DNA of 64,000 nucleotides from Segniliparus rugosus ATCC BAA-974. GTDB lineage: Bacteria > Actinomycetota > Actinomycetes > Mycobacteriales > Mycobacteriaceae. The stretch covers positions 124,001-188,000 of the forward strand of contig NZ_KI391953.1 of NCBI RefSeq assembly GCF_000185725.2, read 5' to 3'. The translations under genes and the position numbers were made by a program. Shown here piece after piece: positions 26,134-36,225 of the stretch (the stretch's first letter is position 1; each line of letters starts with the position of its first letter). Under the pieces are notes generated by a model. The model searched no databases. It was not told where the DNA came from and saw nothing but the letters and a program-made list of their open reading frames with translations.

Positions 26134-27756
26134 TCACGAAAGCGAAGCCGCATGTTTTGCCCGCTGCTCGCGCGTCCCCGCGATGAACGCCGCAGAAAGC
26201 GCCCCTGCCAAACAGATCAACGCAGTGAGCTGGAAGATCTCCGCGTATTCGAGGTGATACGCGGTGACCAAGAAATGCCCGGACTGCGCTGCCCGCTCGG
26301 CGAACGAAGCATCGGCGGGGAGCGGCGGAGCCTGTTTGACCGCCACCGCGTAGAGATCGTGCAATCGGTACAAGCCCCATGCGGTGAGACCGGAGACTCC
26401 GATGAGCATGCCTGTCATCCTGGCCACCACCACGCCGGAAGAGGCCACGCCGTGGCTCGACACCGGCACCGCCCGCAACGCTGCGGAGGAAAGCGGCGCG
26501 ATGACCAGGCCGAGGCCGAAACCGGCGACGACAAGATCCGTGTGGAGCACCGGCAAGGAGAAAAGGCCAAGGTTGTGCCTCGCGCCGAGCACGTTCTCCG
26601 GCCAGCGGGAGAACAGCCAATAGCCGAACGCCGCGACGATCATGCCGAAGACGGCGACCGCCCGCTCGCCGCCTTGGCCCTGCGTGCGCCGGTCCCAGAG
26701 GCTGGAGACGAATCCGCCGCCCACCGCGCCGATCGGCAAGGCGATGAGGAACCACGAGAGCAGGAAGGTCGCGCGCGCGTTGTCCAAGCCGAGCACGAGC
26801 CGCCCAAGCAGCTCCACGTTGACCAGCGTGACCATGAGCGCCGCGCCCGCCGCGAAGGAGGCCGCCAGCGCGGTGAGGAAGGGGGTCCACCGCACGCCCG
26901 CCCGGTCGATCAGAGTCGTGCGGGCGCGCCGTTCCCACAAGAGGAAGGCGACGAGCGCCACTGCCGCGCCGATCAGCAGCGGCACGCCCCAAGGGGAGAG
27001 CGGCTGCTGTTGCTGCTCCCCGGAGCTTCCTTGGCTCGCGCCGAGGTTCGGGTTGTACAGGCCGACGACGACCAGGCCGAGCGCGACGGCGAGGAGCAAG
27101 CCCCCGACCACGTCGACCTTGACCCTCGGCCCATCGTGCTCGGCGCGTTTGGGGACCGAGAGATGGACCAGCGCCATCGCGAGCGCCGCGAGCGGGACGT
27201 TCACCCAGAAAATGCTCCGCCAGGCGTCCGCGCCCGCCGAGCCGAAGAGCCACAGGCAGAGGATCCCGTACAGCGGCCCGAGCACGCTGCCCAGCTCCTG
27301 GGCGGCTCCCACCCAGCCGAGCACCGTCGCGCGGTTGCGCTGGTCCCACAAGTCCGCGGCGAGCGCCAGGGTCACCGGCAAGAGCGCGCCGCTCGTGGTG
27401 CCTTGCAGCACGCGGCCGGCGATGAGGACCAGATATCCGCCGAACCAGTCGTTGAGGGGGTTCCAGTCGCTGCCCGCGGTGGCGGTCAGCACGGAGCCGA
27501 GGATGAAGCCGGCAAGACACAGCTGCAGGACGCTGCGACGGCCGAACCGGTCCGAGCTCTGGCCCAAGAGCGGCATCGCGGCGATGTAGCCGAGCAGGTA
27601 GCCCGAGACGACCGGGGTCACCTTCTGGACCTGGTTCAGCGGGATCTGGACGCTGGTCATGAGGTCGGTGATGATGCTGACCACCACGTAGGTGTCCAGC
27701 GCCCCGAGCAGCACGGCGAGGCCGCCTGCCGCAATGGCGATATGTCTGTGTTTCAT
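26134..27756 (-). CDS. MFS efflux protein, P55 type
   Basis: 540-aa major facilitator with about 14 membrane segments, matching the length and position of P55 (Rv1410c), which exports triacylglycerides/lipids and confers drug tolerance together with LprG. The first helix starts [25 protein letters not shown] (motif LDxxVV); the cytosolic MFS motif A is [14 protein letters not shown]; helix 4 has [16 protein letters not shown] periplasmic loop contains [14 protein letters not shown]. The gene follows lprG on the minus strand by 67 bases, the conserved operon order. It acts in the inner membrane. Confidence 0.92.
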   Translation of the reverse strand: MKHRHIAIAAGGLAVLLGALDTYVVVSIITDLMTSVQIPLNQVQKVTPVVSGYLLGYIAAMPLLGQSSDRFGRRSVLQLCLAGFILGSVLTATAGSDWNPLNDWFGGYLVLIAGRVLQGTTSGALLPVTLALAADLWDQRNRATVLGWVGAAQELGSVLGPLYGILCLWLFGSAGADAWRSIFWVNVPLAALAMALVHLSVPKRAEHDGPRVKVDVVGGLLLAVALGLVVVGLYNPNLGASQGSSGEQQQQPLSPWGVPLLIGAAVALVAFLLWERRARTTLIDRAGVRWTPFLTALAASFAAGAALMVTLVNVELLGRLVLGLDNARATFLLSWFLIALPIGAVGGGFVSSLWDRRTQGQGGERAVAVFGMIVAAFGYWLFSRWPENVLGARHNLGLFSLPVLHTDLVVAGFGLGLVIAPLSSAALRAVPVSSHGVASSGVVVARMTGMLIGVSGLTAWGLYRLHDLYAVAVKQAPPLPADASFAERAAQSGHFLVTAYHLEYAEIFQLTALICLAGALSAAFIAGTREQRAKHAASLS

Positions 27757-27823
27757 GCTTTCCCGTCGGTCCGAGCGCGAAGGCCCCGCTCACGTGGCAG
27801 ACCGCCGCCGGAGCGGCGGAACA

Positions 27824-28564
27824 TTAGGCCGGCTTTGTCACGTTGACCGTCTCGCCCCACTTCGAGGGCTCGACGTTGATGGTGTTGCCGGGCGAGACCT
27901 CGACGACGGCTTTGGCCAGCTGGTGGCTCCCGTCTTCCTGGATCCACGCGGTCACGTCGGCTTCCTGCTTGGCGCTGGGGTAGAGCGGCTTGAGCACGTC
28001 AGGGCTGACTTTGCCCTTGATCTTGACGGTGTTGATCCCGCCGATTTGCTCGCGGCCCTCGGCGGTCGGGCTCTGGATGCCCGCGACGAGGTTCCCGAGG
28101 CCTTTCTCGGGGCTGAGGATGTCGGAGATCTGGTAGCCGTTGAGCGCTTTCGACGCGTCGCCGAAGTCCTGCCACGGGCCGAAGAGGTTCGCCCAGAGGT
28201 GCCCGTCGTCCAGCACGCGGAAGTCGCCCTCCACGAGCTGGCCGGGGCTCGTCGGCGTCTGGCCGAACTTCGCCGAGATGTGGCCGGTCGCCACGGCGTG
28301 CGGCTTGTTCGCGAGGTCGCCCTCGAGCTTCTGCAGCGGGAAGTCCGGCACGGTCCCGGTCGTGGTCACCACGACGTGCACGCTGGTCTGCGCCTTCGTG
28401 GCGGCGGCTCCCTCGCTCTGCAGCTGCCCGGCGGCGGGCAGGGGGCCGGTCAGAGGGGCGGGAGTTTGCTGCTCGGAGTGCGTGCACCCGGCGAGGAGGG
28501 CGGCTCCGGCGACAAGCGAGCAGAGTTGACGGCGGGAGAGCAAAGTTTTGCGGCGGGCAAACAT
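27824..28564 (-). CDS. lprG: lipoprotein LprG, glycolipid/triacylglyceride carrier
   Basis: 246-aa exported lipoprotein with lipobox LLAGC (Cys27) after a basic twin-Arg-like start (RRKTLLSRRQLCSLVAG). The mature part follows LprG throughout: QTSVHVVVTTTG, FPLQKLEGDLANKPHAVATG, WQDFGDASKALN, ISDILSPEKGLGNLV, INTVKIKGKVS, TAWIQEDGSHQLAKA and WGETVNVTKP. LprG carries acylated lipids and lipoarabinomannan across the periplasm and works with P55, encoded next. The -10 TAGGGT is six bases before ATG 28564, suggesting a leaderless operon transcript. Confidence 0.94.
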   Translation of the reverse strand: MFARRKTLLSRRQLCSLVAGAALLAGCTHSEQQTPAPLTGPLPAAGQLQSEGAAATKAQTSVHVVVTTTGTVPDFPLQKLEGDLANKPHAVATGHISAKFGQTPTSPGQLVEGDFRVLDDGHLWANLFGPWQDFGDASKALNGYQISDILSPEKGLGNLVAGIQSPTAEGREQIGGINTVKIKGKVSPDVLKPLYPSAKQEADVTAWIQEDGSHQLAKAVVEVSPGNTINVEPSKWGETVNVTKPA

Positions 28565-28640
28565 GTATCGACCCTAGCAAAGGAACTTCGCGTGTGGGGG
28601 AAATGCACGTGCGCGGAACCAGAAACTTCGCCAGTCGGGC

Positions 28641-28750
28641 CCGGAAATTTCACCGGGGCCCGAGGAACCTCGCCCAGTGAATTTTCCGGCGGGGGGTGAG
28701 CTGGTCCTCCTGTCGCGGGGGGCCGGAAATTTCACCGGGGCCCGAGGAAC
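28641..28750. repeat. 28-bp direct repeat with an inverted partial copy
   Basis: The 28-base segment beginning CCGGAAATTTCACCGGGG occurs at 28641-28668 and again at 28723-28750; the second copy overlaps the end of the aminopeptidase gene. Between them an imperfect inverted copy (GTGAATTTTCCGG, 28677-28689) can pair with the first, forming a long hairpin around CGAGGAACCTCG. It probably acts as the terminator between the aminopeptidase and lprG. Confidence 0.7.
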
Positions 28751-30090
28751 GCGGCGAGCGCCTTCGCGTACGGCTCCACATCCGCGGCGGCCATGAGCTC
28801 GCGGATGGAGTGCATCGCGAGCTGGGGAGCGCCGACGTCCACGGTCGCCATCCCGGTGCGGGCGGAGAGGACCGGGCCGACCGTGCTGCCGCAAGGCAGG
28901 TCCGCGCGGTGCATGTAGCGCTGCAACGGCACATCCGCCTGCTGGCAGGCGAGCGCGAAGAGCGCCTCGCCCATCCCGTCCGTCGCGTACCGCAGATTCT
29001 GGTTGACTTTGAGCACCGGCCCCTTGCCCGCGAAAATCAGATGTCCGGGCTCGTGGCGGTCCGGGTAGTTCGGATGCGTCGCATGGGCCATGTCCGCGCT
29101 CGCGCACGCCGAGCCCGCGAAAGCGCGCAGCAGTTCGGCGCGGCCGCCGCCCGAGGCGAGGACGATCCGTTCGAGGACGGTCGTCAGGAACTCGGACGCG
29201 GCTCCCCGCTCGGAGACGCTGCCGATCTCCTCGTGGTCGAAGAGCGCGAGGACCGGGACCGGACTGTCCGGCCCCGCGTTTTCCGCAGCCCGAAGCAGCG
29301 CCTGGACCCCCGCGTGGCAGCTCGCCTGGTTGTCGAGCCGAGGCGCGGAAACGAGGTCCCGGTCTGCGCCGATGACAGCGGAAGGAGCGAGGTCGAAGGC
29401 CATGAGGTCGAACCCGAGGATCGCGTCGGCGGCGATGTCGAGCCGCTCCGCGAGGAACGCCGCGATGGGCCGGGGCTCCGAGCCGACCCCCCACACCGCG
29501 TTCAAGTGCCGCTGCGGGTTGAGCCGGACCGCGTCGCGCTCCTCGGCGAGGTGGATGGCGAGCTGGGGGACGCGCAGGATCGGCTCGGGCACCTCGACAA
29601 GGCGCTCGACGGCGCTGGCCCCCTCGCGGAACACCACCCGGCCGGCGAGCCCGAGGTCCCGGTCGAGCCAGGTGTGCGTCCAGGCTCCGCCGTACGGTTC
29701 GAGCGCGACGGTCCGCCACCCCGCGACCGAACCGTCCGCGTGCTGCTTGACCCGCAGGTTCGGGCTGTCCACGTGGCCCGCGGCGATCCGGAACGCGGCT
29801 GGCGGACGGTCTTCGGGGGCCGCCCACGCGATGATGCTCGCCCCGCGCACGACGAAGTGCTTGCCGCCGACGGCCGGCCATTCGTCCGTGCCCCACAGCT
29901 CGGCGAAACCGTGCGCGGACAAGATCGTGGCGACCGTCTGCCGTGCGTGGAACGGGGTGGGCGAGGCGTCGACGAACGCGCACAAGCCGTTGGGGCCGGG
30001 ATCGGCCGGCGACGGTGTTGGAGCCGCTTCGCCGCTCGCAAAGCTGGTGGGAGGTGCCCCTATCGCCGACAGGCTGGTCTCAAGCGTCAT
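28732..30090 (-). CDS. M18 family aminopeptidase
   Basis: Zinc-dependent cytosolic aminopeptidase of 452 aa (Rv0800/PepC, DAP family). Metal and catalytic positions are visible: His in AGHVDSPNL, the bridging Asp in RLDNQAS, Glu-Glu in LFDHEEIGS, Asp in [12 protein letters not shown], and the last His in QLAMHSIRE. The N-terminal ~30 residues (Ser/Pro/Ala-rich) are longer than usual; the family core begins at [17 protein letters not shown] 30090 is seven bases after TAGGCT on the minus strand, so the mRNA is likely leaderless. It diverges from a YjbR gene only 32 bases away. Confidence 0.92.
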   Translation of the reverse strand: MTLETSLSAIGAPPTSFASGEAAPTPSPADPGPNGLCAFVDASPTPFHARQTVATILSAHGFAELWGTDEWPAVGGKHFVVRGASIIAWAAPEDRPPAAFRIAAGHVDSPNLRVKQHADGSVAGWRTVALEPYGGAWTHTWLDRDLGLAGRVVFREGASAVERLVEVPEPILRVPQLAIHLAEERDAVRLNPQRHLNAVWGVGSEPRPIAAFLAERLDIAADAILGFDLMAFDLAPSAVIGADRDLVSAPRLDNQASCHAGVQALLRAAENAGPDSPVPVLALFDHEEIGSVSERGAASEFLTTVLERIVLASGGGRAELLRAFAGSACASADMAHATHPNYPDRHEPGHLIFAGKGPVLKVNQNLRYATDGMGEALFALACQQADVPLQRYMHRADLPCGSTVGPVLSARTGMATVDVGAPQLAMHSIRELMAAADVEPYAKALAAFLGPR

Positions 30091-30122
30091 GCGGACGAGC
30101 CTAGCGGCTTAGACTTGGGGAC
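30091..30122. promoter_or_regulatory. 32-bp divergent leaderless promoter pair
   Basis: TAGGCT (minus strand, 30103-30098) and TAGACT (plus strand, 30110-30115) are each exactly seven bases from the start codons of the two divergent genes and only six bases apart. The -35 regions must lie inside the opposite coding sequences, so the two promoters should compete for polymerase. Confidence 0.6.
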
Positions 30123-30545
30123 ATGTCGCATCCGATCATGTTCACCGATGACGACTTGGGGCTGGGCGAGCTGCGCGAGCTGGTCGCGGCCCTGCCCGGC
30201 ACCTCGGAGGTCGTCGCCTGGGGCCGGCCGACGTTCCGGGTCGGGCTCGCGACGAAAAAGATCTTCGCCCTGTACGGGGGCGGGGCCAAAGGCGAGGGGG
30301 CCGGGCCGAAGCATCGGGCGTATCCGCACTCGCTGCTGGTGAAACCGGACGAGATCGAGCGCCGCGCGCTGCTCGCGGACAAGCGCTTCTATCTCCCGGC
30401 GTACTACGGGCCGAGCGGCTGGGTCGGGCTGGACCTCACAGCGGCCCCGGTGGACTGGACCGAAGTCGCCGAACTCCTCGAGGACTCCTACCGGCTGATA
30501 GCCCCGAAGACGCTGATCGCCGAGCTGGACAAGCGGAAGGGCTAG
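30123..30545 (+). CDS. MmcQ/YjbR family protein
   Basis: 140-aa cytosolic protein of the MmcQ/YjbR (DUF419) fold, which resembles a small DNA-binding protein but has no settled function. The family core is seen: [25 protein letters not shown] at the N-terminus, [31 protein letters not shown], and [31 protein letters not shown]. The start ATG follows TAGACT by seven bases (leaderless). It overlaps the convergent purQ gene by four bases. Confidence 0.85.
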   Translation: MSHPIMFTDDDLGLGELRELVAALPGTSEVVAWGRPTFRVGLATKKIFALYGGGAKGEGAGPKHRAYPHSLLVKPDEIERRALLADKRFYLPAYYGPSGWVGLDLTAAPVDWTEVAELLEDSYRLIAPKTLIAELDKRKG

Positions 30546-31249
30546 GCCGCCACGCTCTGCACGAGGCCAGCGAAGATCGGCAGGCCGTCCTCGCCCGGCC
30601 CGCACAGCGAGTCGATGGCGTGCTCCGGATGCGGCATGAGGCCGACGATCCTGCCGTTCGAGGAGGCGACCCCCGCGATGTCGCGCAGCGAGCCGTTCGG
30701 GTTGTAGCCCAGCCCGTCGGCGAATGAGGCACCAGCGCTGTGCCCCGTGTAGCGGAACACCACTCGGCCCTCCGCCTCGAGCTCGTCGAGGACGGCGGCG
30801 TTCGCCACGTACCGGCCTTCGCCGGATTTCAGCGGGATGAGGATCTCTTCGCCAGTCTCGTATTGGCTGGTCCAAGCGGTCTGAGTATTGACAACCTGCA
30901 GCGTCTGGTTCCGCGCGACGAACCGTCCGTCCCGGTTGCGGGTCAGCGCCCCCGGCAGCAGGCCCGCCTCGCAGAGCACTTGGAAGCCGTTGCAGATGCC
31001 GAGCACGGGCAGCCCCTGCGCCGCCGCGTCCACGATGGACCGGGTCACCGGGGCGAGGCTCGCGATAGCCCCCGCCCGCACGTAGTCGCCGTAGGAGAAA
31101 CCGCCCGGCAGGATGACCGCCGCCACGCCGTGCAAATCCGCGTCCGCATGCCAGAGCGCGACAGGCTCCGCGCCCGCCCGCCGCACAGCCCGCGCGGCGT
31201 CGACGTCGTCGAGCGTCCCCGGATAGGTGACAACGCCGATCTTGGTCAC
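30542..31249 (-). CDS. purQ: phosphoribosylformylglycinamidine synthase, glutaminase subunit
   Basis: Class I glutamine amidotransferase subunit of FGAM synthase, 235 aa, supplying ammonia to PurL for step four of purine synthesis. The nucleophile Cys is in GICNGFQVL (about residue 85) and the His-Glu pair in MPHPEHAID near the C-terminus. The N-terminus ([21 protein letters not shown]) is typical. ATG overlaps the stop of purS by four bases (ATGA), so the two are translationally coupled. purL is not in the window. Confidence 0.96.
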   Translation of the reverse strand: MTKIGVVTYPGTLDDVDAARAVRRAGAEPVALWHADADLHGVAAVILPGGFSYGDYVRAGAIASLAPVTRSIVDAAAQGLPVLGICNGFQVLCEAGLLPGALTRNRDGRFVARNQTLQVVNTQTAWTSQYETGEEILIPLKSGEGRYVANAAVLDELEAEGRVVFRYTGHSAGASFADGLGYNPNGSLRDIAGVASSNGRIVGLMPHPEHAIDSLCGPGEDGLPIFAGLVQSVAA

Positions 31250-31488
31250 GCGGTCACCTCGACCTGGAAGTCGTAGTCCTCGATGACCTCGTTCGTGAGC
31301 AGGGTCGACGCGATCTTGCGGATCTCGACCTCGTCGGGCTCGCGGTCGAAGGTGAGCTCGAAGCGCTTGCCGACCCGGACGTCCGTGGCTCCGGAGAAGC
31401 CCAACCTGCCGAGCGCGGAGATGACCGCCGCGCCCTGAGGGTCGAGCAGTTCGGCCTTCGGCATCACATGCACCACGACTTTGGCCAT
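31246..31488 (-). CDS. purS: phosphoribosylformylglycinamidine synthase subunit PurS
   Basis: 80-aa bridging subunit of the three-part FGAM synthase (PurL-PurQ-PurS). The family pattern is intact: [42 protein letters not shown], and [23 protein letters not shown] 31488 has AAGGAG nine bases upstream; a TTG two codons earlier is less likely. It forms an operon with purQ. Confidence 0.94.
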   Translation of the reverse strand: MAKVVVHVMPKAELLDPQGAAVISALGRLGFSGATDVRVGKRFELTFDREPDEVEIRKIASTLLTNEVIEDYDFQVEVTA

Positions 31489-31521
31489 CCGCAAAACTCC
31501 TTCGCTCTCGGTGAGCCCAGA

Positions 31522-32127
31522 TTAGCCGAACCGCTTCGCCCCGCGCTCATCGCCCGACGCAAGGCCGGACGCGTCGTCGGGAGCCTCCGGCTGTCCCGGA
31601 ATCGGGGCGCCGTGGGGGAAGCCGAGCGCCACGTACTCCTCGTAGATCGGCCGCCATGGGGCCGCAGTGCCGCTGTGCGGCCCGTCCGCCGCATCGCCCG
31701 CGAGGTGCTTCACCAGCTCCTGCAGGCAAACAGTCCACCCCGCGGCGGTCCGGGCGGCCGTGTCGCGCGACCCGAGGACGTGGATGAAATGCAGCGCCGT
31801 CGTCCCGTCCGCCGACGTCAGCTCCTGGACGATCTCGTCCTCGCCCCAGGTGTACGCGAACCGGGCGAGACGCTGGACGTCCGTGACCTCCCCGTACGTC
31901 GGCGGCACATTCGGATCCTCGGAGAACTCGATCCGACCGCCCCGGCGCAGATCCGCCGAGACTTTCGACGGGAACCAATGCGCCAGCTCCTCAGGCTCGG
32001 TGACCGCCGCCCAGACCCGCTCCAGGGGCAGGTCGAAGTGGAGTTCGAAAACGACCACGGCGTACAGGCCCGCCGATTCCTCGAAGTGGGCGGTTGGCAA
32101 GCCGTGGAGCGCAGGCGTTTCGATCAT
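31522..32127 (-). CDS. SRPBCC/AHSA1-domain protein
   Basis: 201-aa cytosolic protein with a START-like SRPBCC fold of the activator-of-Hsp90/AHSA1 type: [42 protein letters not shown], then [25 protein letters not shown] and [24 protein letters not shown] Pro/Asp-rich C-terminal tail follows. Such proteins bind small hydrophobic ligands; the ligand is unknown. ATG 32127 is five bases after TAGGCT (leaderless). The longer open frame upstream overlaps glpK on the same strand and is spurious. Confidence 0.85.
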   Translation of the reverse strand: MIETPALHGLPTAHFEESAGLYAVVVFELHFDLPLERVWAAVTEPEELAHWFPSKVSADLRRGGRIEFSEDPNVPPTYGEVTDVQRLARFAYTWGEDEIVQELTSADGTTALHFIHVLGSRDTAARTAAGWTVCLQELVKHLAGDAADGPHSGTAAPWRPIYEEYVALGFPHGAPIPGQPEAPDDASGLASGDERGAKRFG

Positions 32128-32150
32128 AAAACAGCCTAACCCGCGTCGGG

Positions 32151-33668
32151 TCAGTCCACATCGACCCAGTTCAGAGTGCGTTCGACAGCTTTGCGCCAGC
32201 CCGCGTACGAGGTCTCCCGTTCCGCCGGAGTGATGGTGGGGCTCCACCGTTTCCCCTCCTGCCAGTTCTGCCGGAGGTCTTCCGGGGAGCTCCAGAACCC
32301 GACCGCGAGCCCCGCCGCGTAGGCCGCGCCGAGCGCGGTGGTCTCGGCGACCACCGGCCGCACCACGTCGACGCCGAGCACGTCGGCCTGGATTTGCATG
32401 CAGAGGTTGTTCGCGGTGATCCCGCCGTCCGCTTTGAGCACTTCGAGCCGCACGCCTGAGTCGCGCTCCATGGCTTCGACCACGTCTTTGCTCTGGTAGC
32501 AGATCGCTTCGAGGGTGGCGCGGGCGATGTGGGCGTTGGTGTTGAAGCGGGAGAGCCCGACGATGGCCCCGCGCGCGTCGGAGCGCCAGTAGGGCGCGAA
32601 GAGCCCGGAGAACGCGGGGACGAAGTAGATGCCGCCGTTGTCCTTGACCGAGCAGGCGAGCGCCTCGCTCTCCGCCGCGCCGCTGATGATCCCGAGCTGG
32701 TCGCGCAGCCACTGCACGGCGGAGCCGGTGACCGCGATGGAGCCTTCGAGCGCGTATTGCGCATTGTCTGCGCCGAATTGGTAGCAGACCGTGGTGAGCA
32801 GGCCGTTCTGGGACCGGACGGGTTTGTCCCCGGTGTTGAGCAGGAGGAAGTTGCCGGTGCCGTAGGTGTTCTTCGCTTCGCCTGGCCTGAGGCAGACTTG
32901 CCCGACCATGGCGGCTTGCTGGTCGCCGAGCGCGCCGCCGATCGGGACCTCGCCGCCGAACGAGGTGTGTTTTCGGGTGGATCCGTAGAGGTTCGGATCG
33001 CTGGACGGGCGGATCTCGGGCAGCATCGCCCTCGGCACGCCCCAGATCCCCAGCAGCTCGTCGTCCCAGTCGAGCGTGTCGATGTTCATCAGCATGGTCC
33101 GCGACGCGTTGGTCACGTCGGTGAGATGGGCTCCGCCGTCGACCGCGCCGGTCAGGTGCCAGATCAGCCAGGTGTCGATGGTGCCGAAGATTGCTTCGCC
33201 GCGCTCCGCGTCCTCGCGCAGCCTCGGCACGTTTTCCAGGAGCCAGGCGAGCTTGCCTCCGGAGAAATAAGTGGCCGGCGGGATGCCCGCTTTCTGCCGG
33301 ACCACCTCGCCCTGGCCGGAGCGCTCGACGGCGGAGACCAGGCGGTCGGTCCGGGTGTCCTGCCAGACGATGGCGTTGTAATAAGGCCGCCCGGTGCGCT
33401 TGTTCCACACCACAGTGGTCTCACGCTGGTTGGTGATGCCAACGGCGGCGAGGTCGGCCGAGCTCAACCCGGCGGAGTCGAGCAGAGTCCGGACGACCGT
33501 GCGGAAGCGCTCCACGATCTCCACCGGATTGTGCTCCACCCAGCCGGGTTGGGGCAGGATCTGAGTGTGTTCGAGCTGTTGTCTGCCGCGTTCGGCCCCT
33601 TCGTGGTCGAACAACATGCAGCGGGTCGATGTGGTGCCCTGGTCGATCGCGATGACGAATTCAGGCAT
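32151..33668 (-). CDS. glpK: glycerol kinase
   Basis: FGGY-family kinase of 505 aa phosphorylating glycerol to glycerol-3-phosphate in the cytosol. The N-terminal ATPase motif is [15 protein letters not shown], followed by [38 protein letters not shown], the TYGTGNF segment, and [22 protein letters not shown] in the second domain. Full length and intact. ATG 33668 is preceded by a GAGAAA-type RBS. It follows the aquaglyceroporin gene by 14 bases, giving a two-gene glycerol uptake operon. Confidence 0.97.
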   Translation of the reverse strand: MPEFVIAIDQGTTSTRCMLFDHEGAERGRQQLEHTQILPQPGWVEHNPVEIVERFRTVVRTLLDSAGLSSADLAAVGITNQRETTVVWNKRTGRPYYNAIVWQDTRTDRLVSAVERSGQGEVVRQKAGIPPATYFSGGKLAWLLENVPRLREDAERGEAIFGTIDTWLIWHLTGAVDGGAHLTDVTNASRTMLMNIDTLDWDDELLGIWGVPRAMLPEIRPSSDPNLYGSTRKHTSFGGEVPIGGALGDQQAAMVGQVCLRPGEAKNTYGTGNFLLLNTGDKPVRSQNGLLTTVCYQFGADNAQYALEGSIAVTGSAVQWLRDQLGIISGAAESEALACSVKDNGGIYFVPAFSGLFAPYWRSDARGAIVGLSRFNTNAHIARATLEAICYQSKDVVEAMERDSGVRLEVLKADGGITANNLCMQIQADVLGVDVVRPVVAETTALGAAYAAGLAVGFWSSPEDLRQNWQEGKRWSPTITPAERETSYAGWRKAVERTLNWVDVD

Positions 33669-33682
33669 GGTTTCTCGCTTTC

Positions 33683-34444
33683 TCAGGGAGTGGGTGTGAC
33701 GCTGGTGGTGTCCAGGTAGGGCAGCCATCGGCAGGCGAAGCCCGCGAGCACCGCTCCGATGATCGGCCCGATCACGCCGATCGGGGCGTAGCGCCAATCC
33801 GAGGAGCCCTTGCCGGGGATGGGCAGGATGGAGTGCGCGACGCGGGCGGAAAAGTCCCGCGCAGGGTTGAGGGAGTATCCGGTGGGCCCGCCGAGCGCCA
33901 GGCCGATCCCGATGATCAGGAAAGCCACCGGCAGCGGGCCCAGCCGCGCCGGCGTGCCCGCGAAATGGAAGATCACAAAGGCCATGGTGAACGTCGCGAT
34001 GATCTCGGTTGCGGTGTTCCACAAGGCGCTGCGGATCGCCGGGGTCGTGCTGAAAGTGGCGAGGATCGTTTGCGGGTCGGTCTCCCGGTCGTAGTGCTGT
34101 TTATAGGCGATCCAGGCGACGACCGACCCGACGAACGCGCCGAGGAACTCGGCCACCAGGTAGCCGCAGATATGCAACGGGGTGACCGGGACTCCTTCGG
34201 TGAAAGTCTTCGTCCCTCGGGCGATAGTGCCGAGGGTCAGCGCCGGGTTGAGCATCGCGCCGGACTTGAAGGCGACATACGCCCCGCAGTACACGGCCAG
34301 GCCCCAGCCGAACGTCACTGCGAGCCAGGAGCCGCCCGAGCCGATCGCTTTGCTCTTGGGGAGGCTGAAGTTGGCCCCGACTCCGCAGCCGAGGGACATG
34401 AGGACAGCGGTGCCGAAGAATTCGGCGAGATACGCGTCAAGCAT
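33683..34444 (-). CDS. glpF: glycerol facilitator, aquaglyceroporin
   Basis: Six-helix MIP channel of 253 aa letting glycerol across the inner membrane. The two half-helix motifs are intact: [12 protein letters not shown] and [11 protein letters not shown]; the Asp after the second NPAR is the mark of glycerol-conducting members. The extracellular loop between helices 3 and 4 is of GlpF length. Start ATG 34444 with GAAGGA upstream. It is co-transcribed with glpK; the kinase traps the imported glycerol. Confidence 0.95.
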   Translation of the reverse strand: MLDAYLAEFFGTAVLMSLGCGVGANFSLPKSKAIGSGGSWLAVTFGWGLAVYCGAYVAFKSGAMLNPALTLGTIARGTKTFTEGVPVTPLHICGYLVAEFLGAFVGSVVAWIAYKQHYDRETDPQTILATFSTTPAIRSALWNTATEIIATFTMAFVIFHFAGTPARLGPLPVAFLIIGIGLALGGPTGYSLNPARDFSARVAHSILPIPGKGSSDWRYAPIGVIGPIIGAVLAGFACRWLPYLDTTSVTPTP

Positions 34445-34539
34445 CCGGATTCCTTCAATTTCTCTGTGCCTGGGATCACCCTACAGAGGATTGGGCGAGT
34501 CGGCTCGGGACGGCTCCGGTCAACGGCCGGTTGCGGGGC

Positions 34540-34971
34540 TCATGAGTCTAGGGCGGTCCGGCGCGAGCGGAGCAGCCGGTCGGCGGACCATCGGGTCGTG
34601 GGGGTCGCGGCGAGCAGGAGGAAAGCCCAGCAGTAGACGACGGCGAACGCGCCGCCATTTTCCAAGGGCTCCCAGTTCCAACGCTCGGGCACATGGGTGA
34701 AGAAATAGGCGTAGGCCATCGTCCCCGCGCCCAGAATCGCAAAGAGCCTGGTGCGCAGTCCGACGACGAGGGCGGAGCCGATGACCACCTCGAAGACCCC
34801 GGCCCACCAGTACGGCCAGTTCAGGAAGGGCTCCGGGTGCCCTGAGCCGGTCGGGGACCCGCTCCACCACCCGAAAAGCTTTTGCGTCCCTTCGAGCCAG
34901 AACACGAACCCGAAGACGATTCGGGACAAGGCGGGGACGAGCCAGCTCAGGACGATTCGGGCCTGGTTCAT
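34540..34971 (-). CDS. DoxX family membrane protein
   Basis: 143-aa four-helix membrane protein of the DoxX group. Recognisable parts are LSRIVFGFVFWLEGTQKLFGWW in helix 1, WAGVFEVVIGSALVVGLRTRLFAILGAGTMAYAYFFTHVPERW in helices 2-3, and a C-terminal helix with NGGAFAVVYCWAFLLLAATP. DoxX homologues sit in redox or membrane-homeostasis complexes; the precise role is unknown. ATG 34971 lies seven bases after TACGCT on the minus strand, so it is probably leaderless; the longer upstream reading is rejected. Confidence 0.85.
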   Translation of the reverse strand: MNQARIVLSWLVPALSRIVFGFVFWLEGTQKLFGWWSGSPTGSGHPEPFLNWPYWWAGVFEVVIGSALVVGLRTRLFAILGAGTMAYAYFFTHVPERWNWEPLENGGAFAVVYCWAFLLLAATPTTRWSADRLLRSRRTALDS

Positions 34972-34992
34972 GCCCAGGAGCGTACGGTGCGG

Positions 34993-35455
34993 CGGCTCCA
35001 ACGGCTCGGCAAAGGCAAGTCAGCCGACTCGGACGTCCGCCTCGCAAGCCAACGGGTCAGCCACGCTCCACGGCAGCGGCGCGTTCTCCTCGATCTGATC
35101 CTGCCCGCTCCCGTCCTCGTCATGGATCCTGCCGGGTTCGGGCCGTGGGCTTGGCACACGACTGGCGCGGGAGCTGCGCAGTCGATGCCGACAGGCGCGA
35201 CGAGGGGGACGGCTGCGGCCGGGGAGGGGTCGGGGGTCTCCTTGGGGTCGGCAAAGGCGGTCACCATCCAGCGGTTCTCGCCTTTGCCGATCAAAGCGAC
35301 CTACCGCTTGGACCAGTTCGATTGGAAGAGCGCAGGGATTGCTCTTTCGACAGCGGCGTGTGGCTGAACACGACCTCCCGTTTCCCGAGCGCAAGAGTTG
35401 CGTCAGCTCCGAGGGGGCGCTCGGTGTCGCGTGCGAGGACTGTTTTGCCGCTTTC
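34993..35455 (-). pseudogene. possible remnant of an exported-protein gene
   Basis: No intact gene is visible in this 460-base stretch. One minus-strand frame reads VERAIPALFQSNWSKR, a stop (TAG near 35310), then VALIGKGENRWMVTAFADPKETPDP. The last part resembles the RWSVIGTLT / RWTLMTTDDG region near the end of the two cassette lipoproteins nearby. Another frame just upstream reads TLALGKREVVFSHTPLSKEQ. This could be a third, decayed lipoprotein-like copy. Evidence is weak, and the region may simply be non-coding. Confidence 0.3.
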
Positions 35456-36121
35456 TTAGAGCGGGCGGATCGACTTGGCGAATTCGTCCAGCTGGGCTTT
35501 CAAGGAGTCCAGGGAACCGCCGGGTGGCAAGGTGGTGAGCGTGCCGATCACAGACCAGCGGGTCGTGCCGGAGCCGAGGAATGCTTCGTATTGGCCGGTT
35601 TCCTCGCCCCCCTCGGCTTTCAGCTTGACCAGGGCGCTCGCTCCGGGCAGCGCCCCTTGCCACTGCGCGCGCGTCGGTTCGCCCTCGGCCTTGGCCCCAG
35701 GCCCCGTGCTTGCTTCCTCCACGAAAGCGTCCAGAAGCGCCGCGTTGTCCATATCGGGCGAGGTTCCTGGCGTGTAGTCATCCGAACTTTGCATCTTCGT
35801 CAGCATGAATTGTGTGACGAGTTTCGTCGGATCCGGTTCGCCGAGCACGAAGGCGGTCGTGATGACGCCTGGCACGGCGCGCCCACCGGTCACCTCCTTG
35901 AACCCCTTGGCCGGGACGTAGGAGACGCCGATCTTCCGGTTCTCCACGCGCGCGGACGAGCCGGGGTCCTTGCCGGCGGAAGCGCTCGCGCGGCTGGAGC
36001 CGCCGCCCGCTTGGGCGCTCCCGGTCGGCTCGTGCTTCGAAGAGGAGCAGGAGGTGAGGAAAACTGCGGGCGCGACGAGGGAAACGAGCGCTGTCGTCGC
36101 GAAACGCGAGAGTGATTGCAT
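35456..36121 (-). CDS. cassette I lipoprotein
   Basis: 221-aa exported lipoprotein, unrecognised family. The signal segment is SRFATTALVSLVAPAVFLTSC with Cys25 as lipobox Cys, followed by a Ser/Gly-rich stretch. The globular part starts ENRKIGVSYVPAKGFKEVTGG and ends SLDSLKAQLDEFAKSIRPL. The equivalent gene in cassette II (39242-39931) shares the layout and phrases (ENKTVGLSYVLPDGF..., AKSIRKLPN). RBS AAAGG. Last gene of cassette I, 104 bases after the YbaB-like gene. Probably on the outer face of the membrane. Confidence 0.8.
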   Translation of the reverse strand: MQSLSRFATTALVSLVAPAVFLTSCSSSKHEPTGSAQAGGGSSRASASAGKDPGSSARVENRKIGVSYVPAKGFKEVTGGRAVPGVITTAFVLGEPDPTKLVTQFMLTKMQSSDDYTPGTSPDMDNAALLDAFVEEASTGPGAKAEGEPTRAQWQGALPGASALVKLKAEGGEETGQYEAFLGSGTTRWSVIGTLTTLPPGGSLDSLKAQLDEFAKSIRPL

Positions 36122-36225
36122 GGTCGTGGACCTTTCTGCGTGTGCCCTCTGAGGCTACTTTTGGTGTGATCTACCGTCAACGGCGGATCGTGGCCTGTCG
36201 GCGAAGGGGGGCGTCCGCCGCCGAC

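Noticed and set aside
31522..33408. 628-aa reading that extends the SRPBCC gene upstream
   Set aside because: The extension overlaps glpK in another frame; glpK is certain and a good start exists at 32127.
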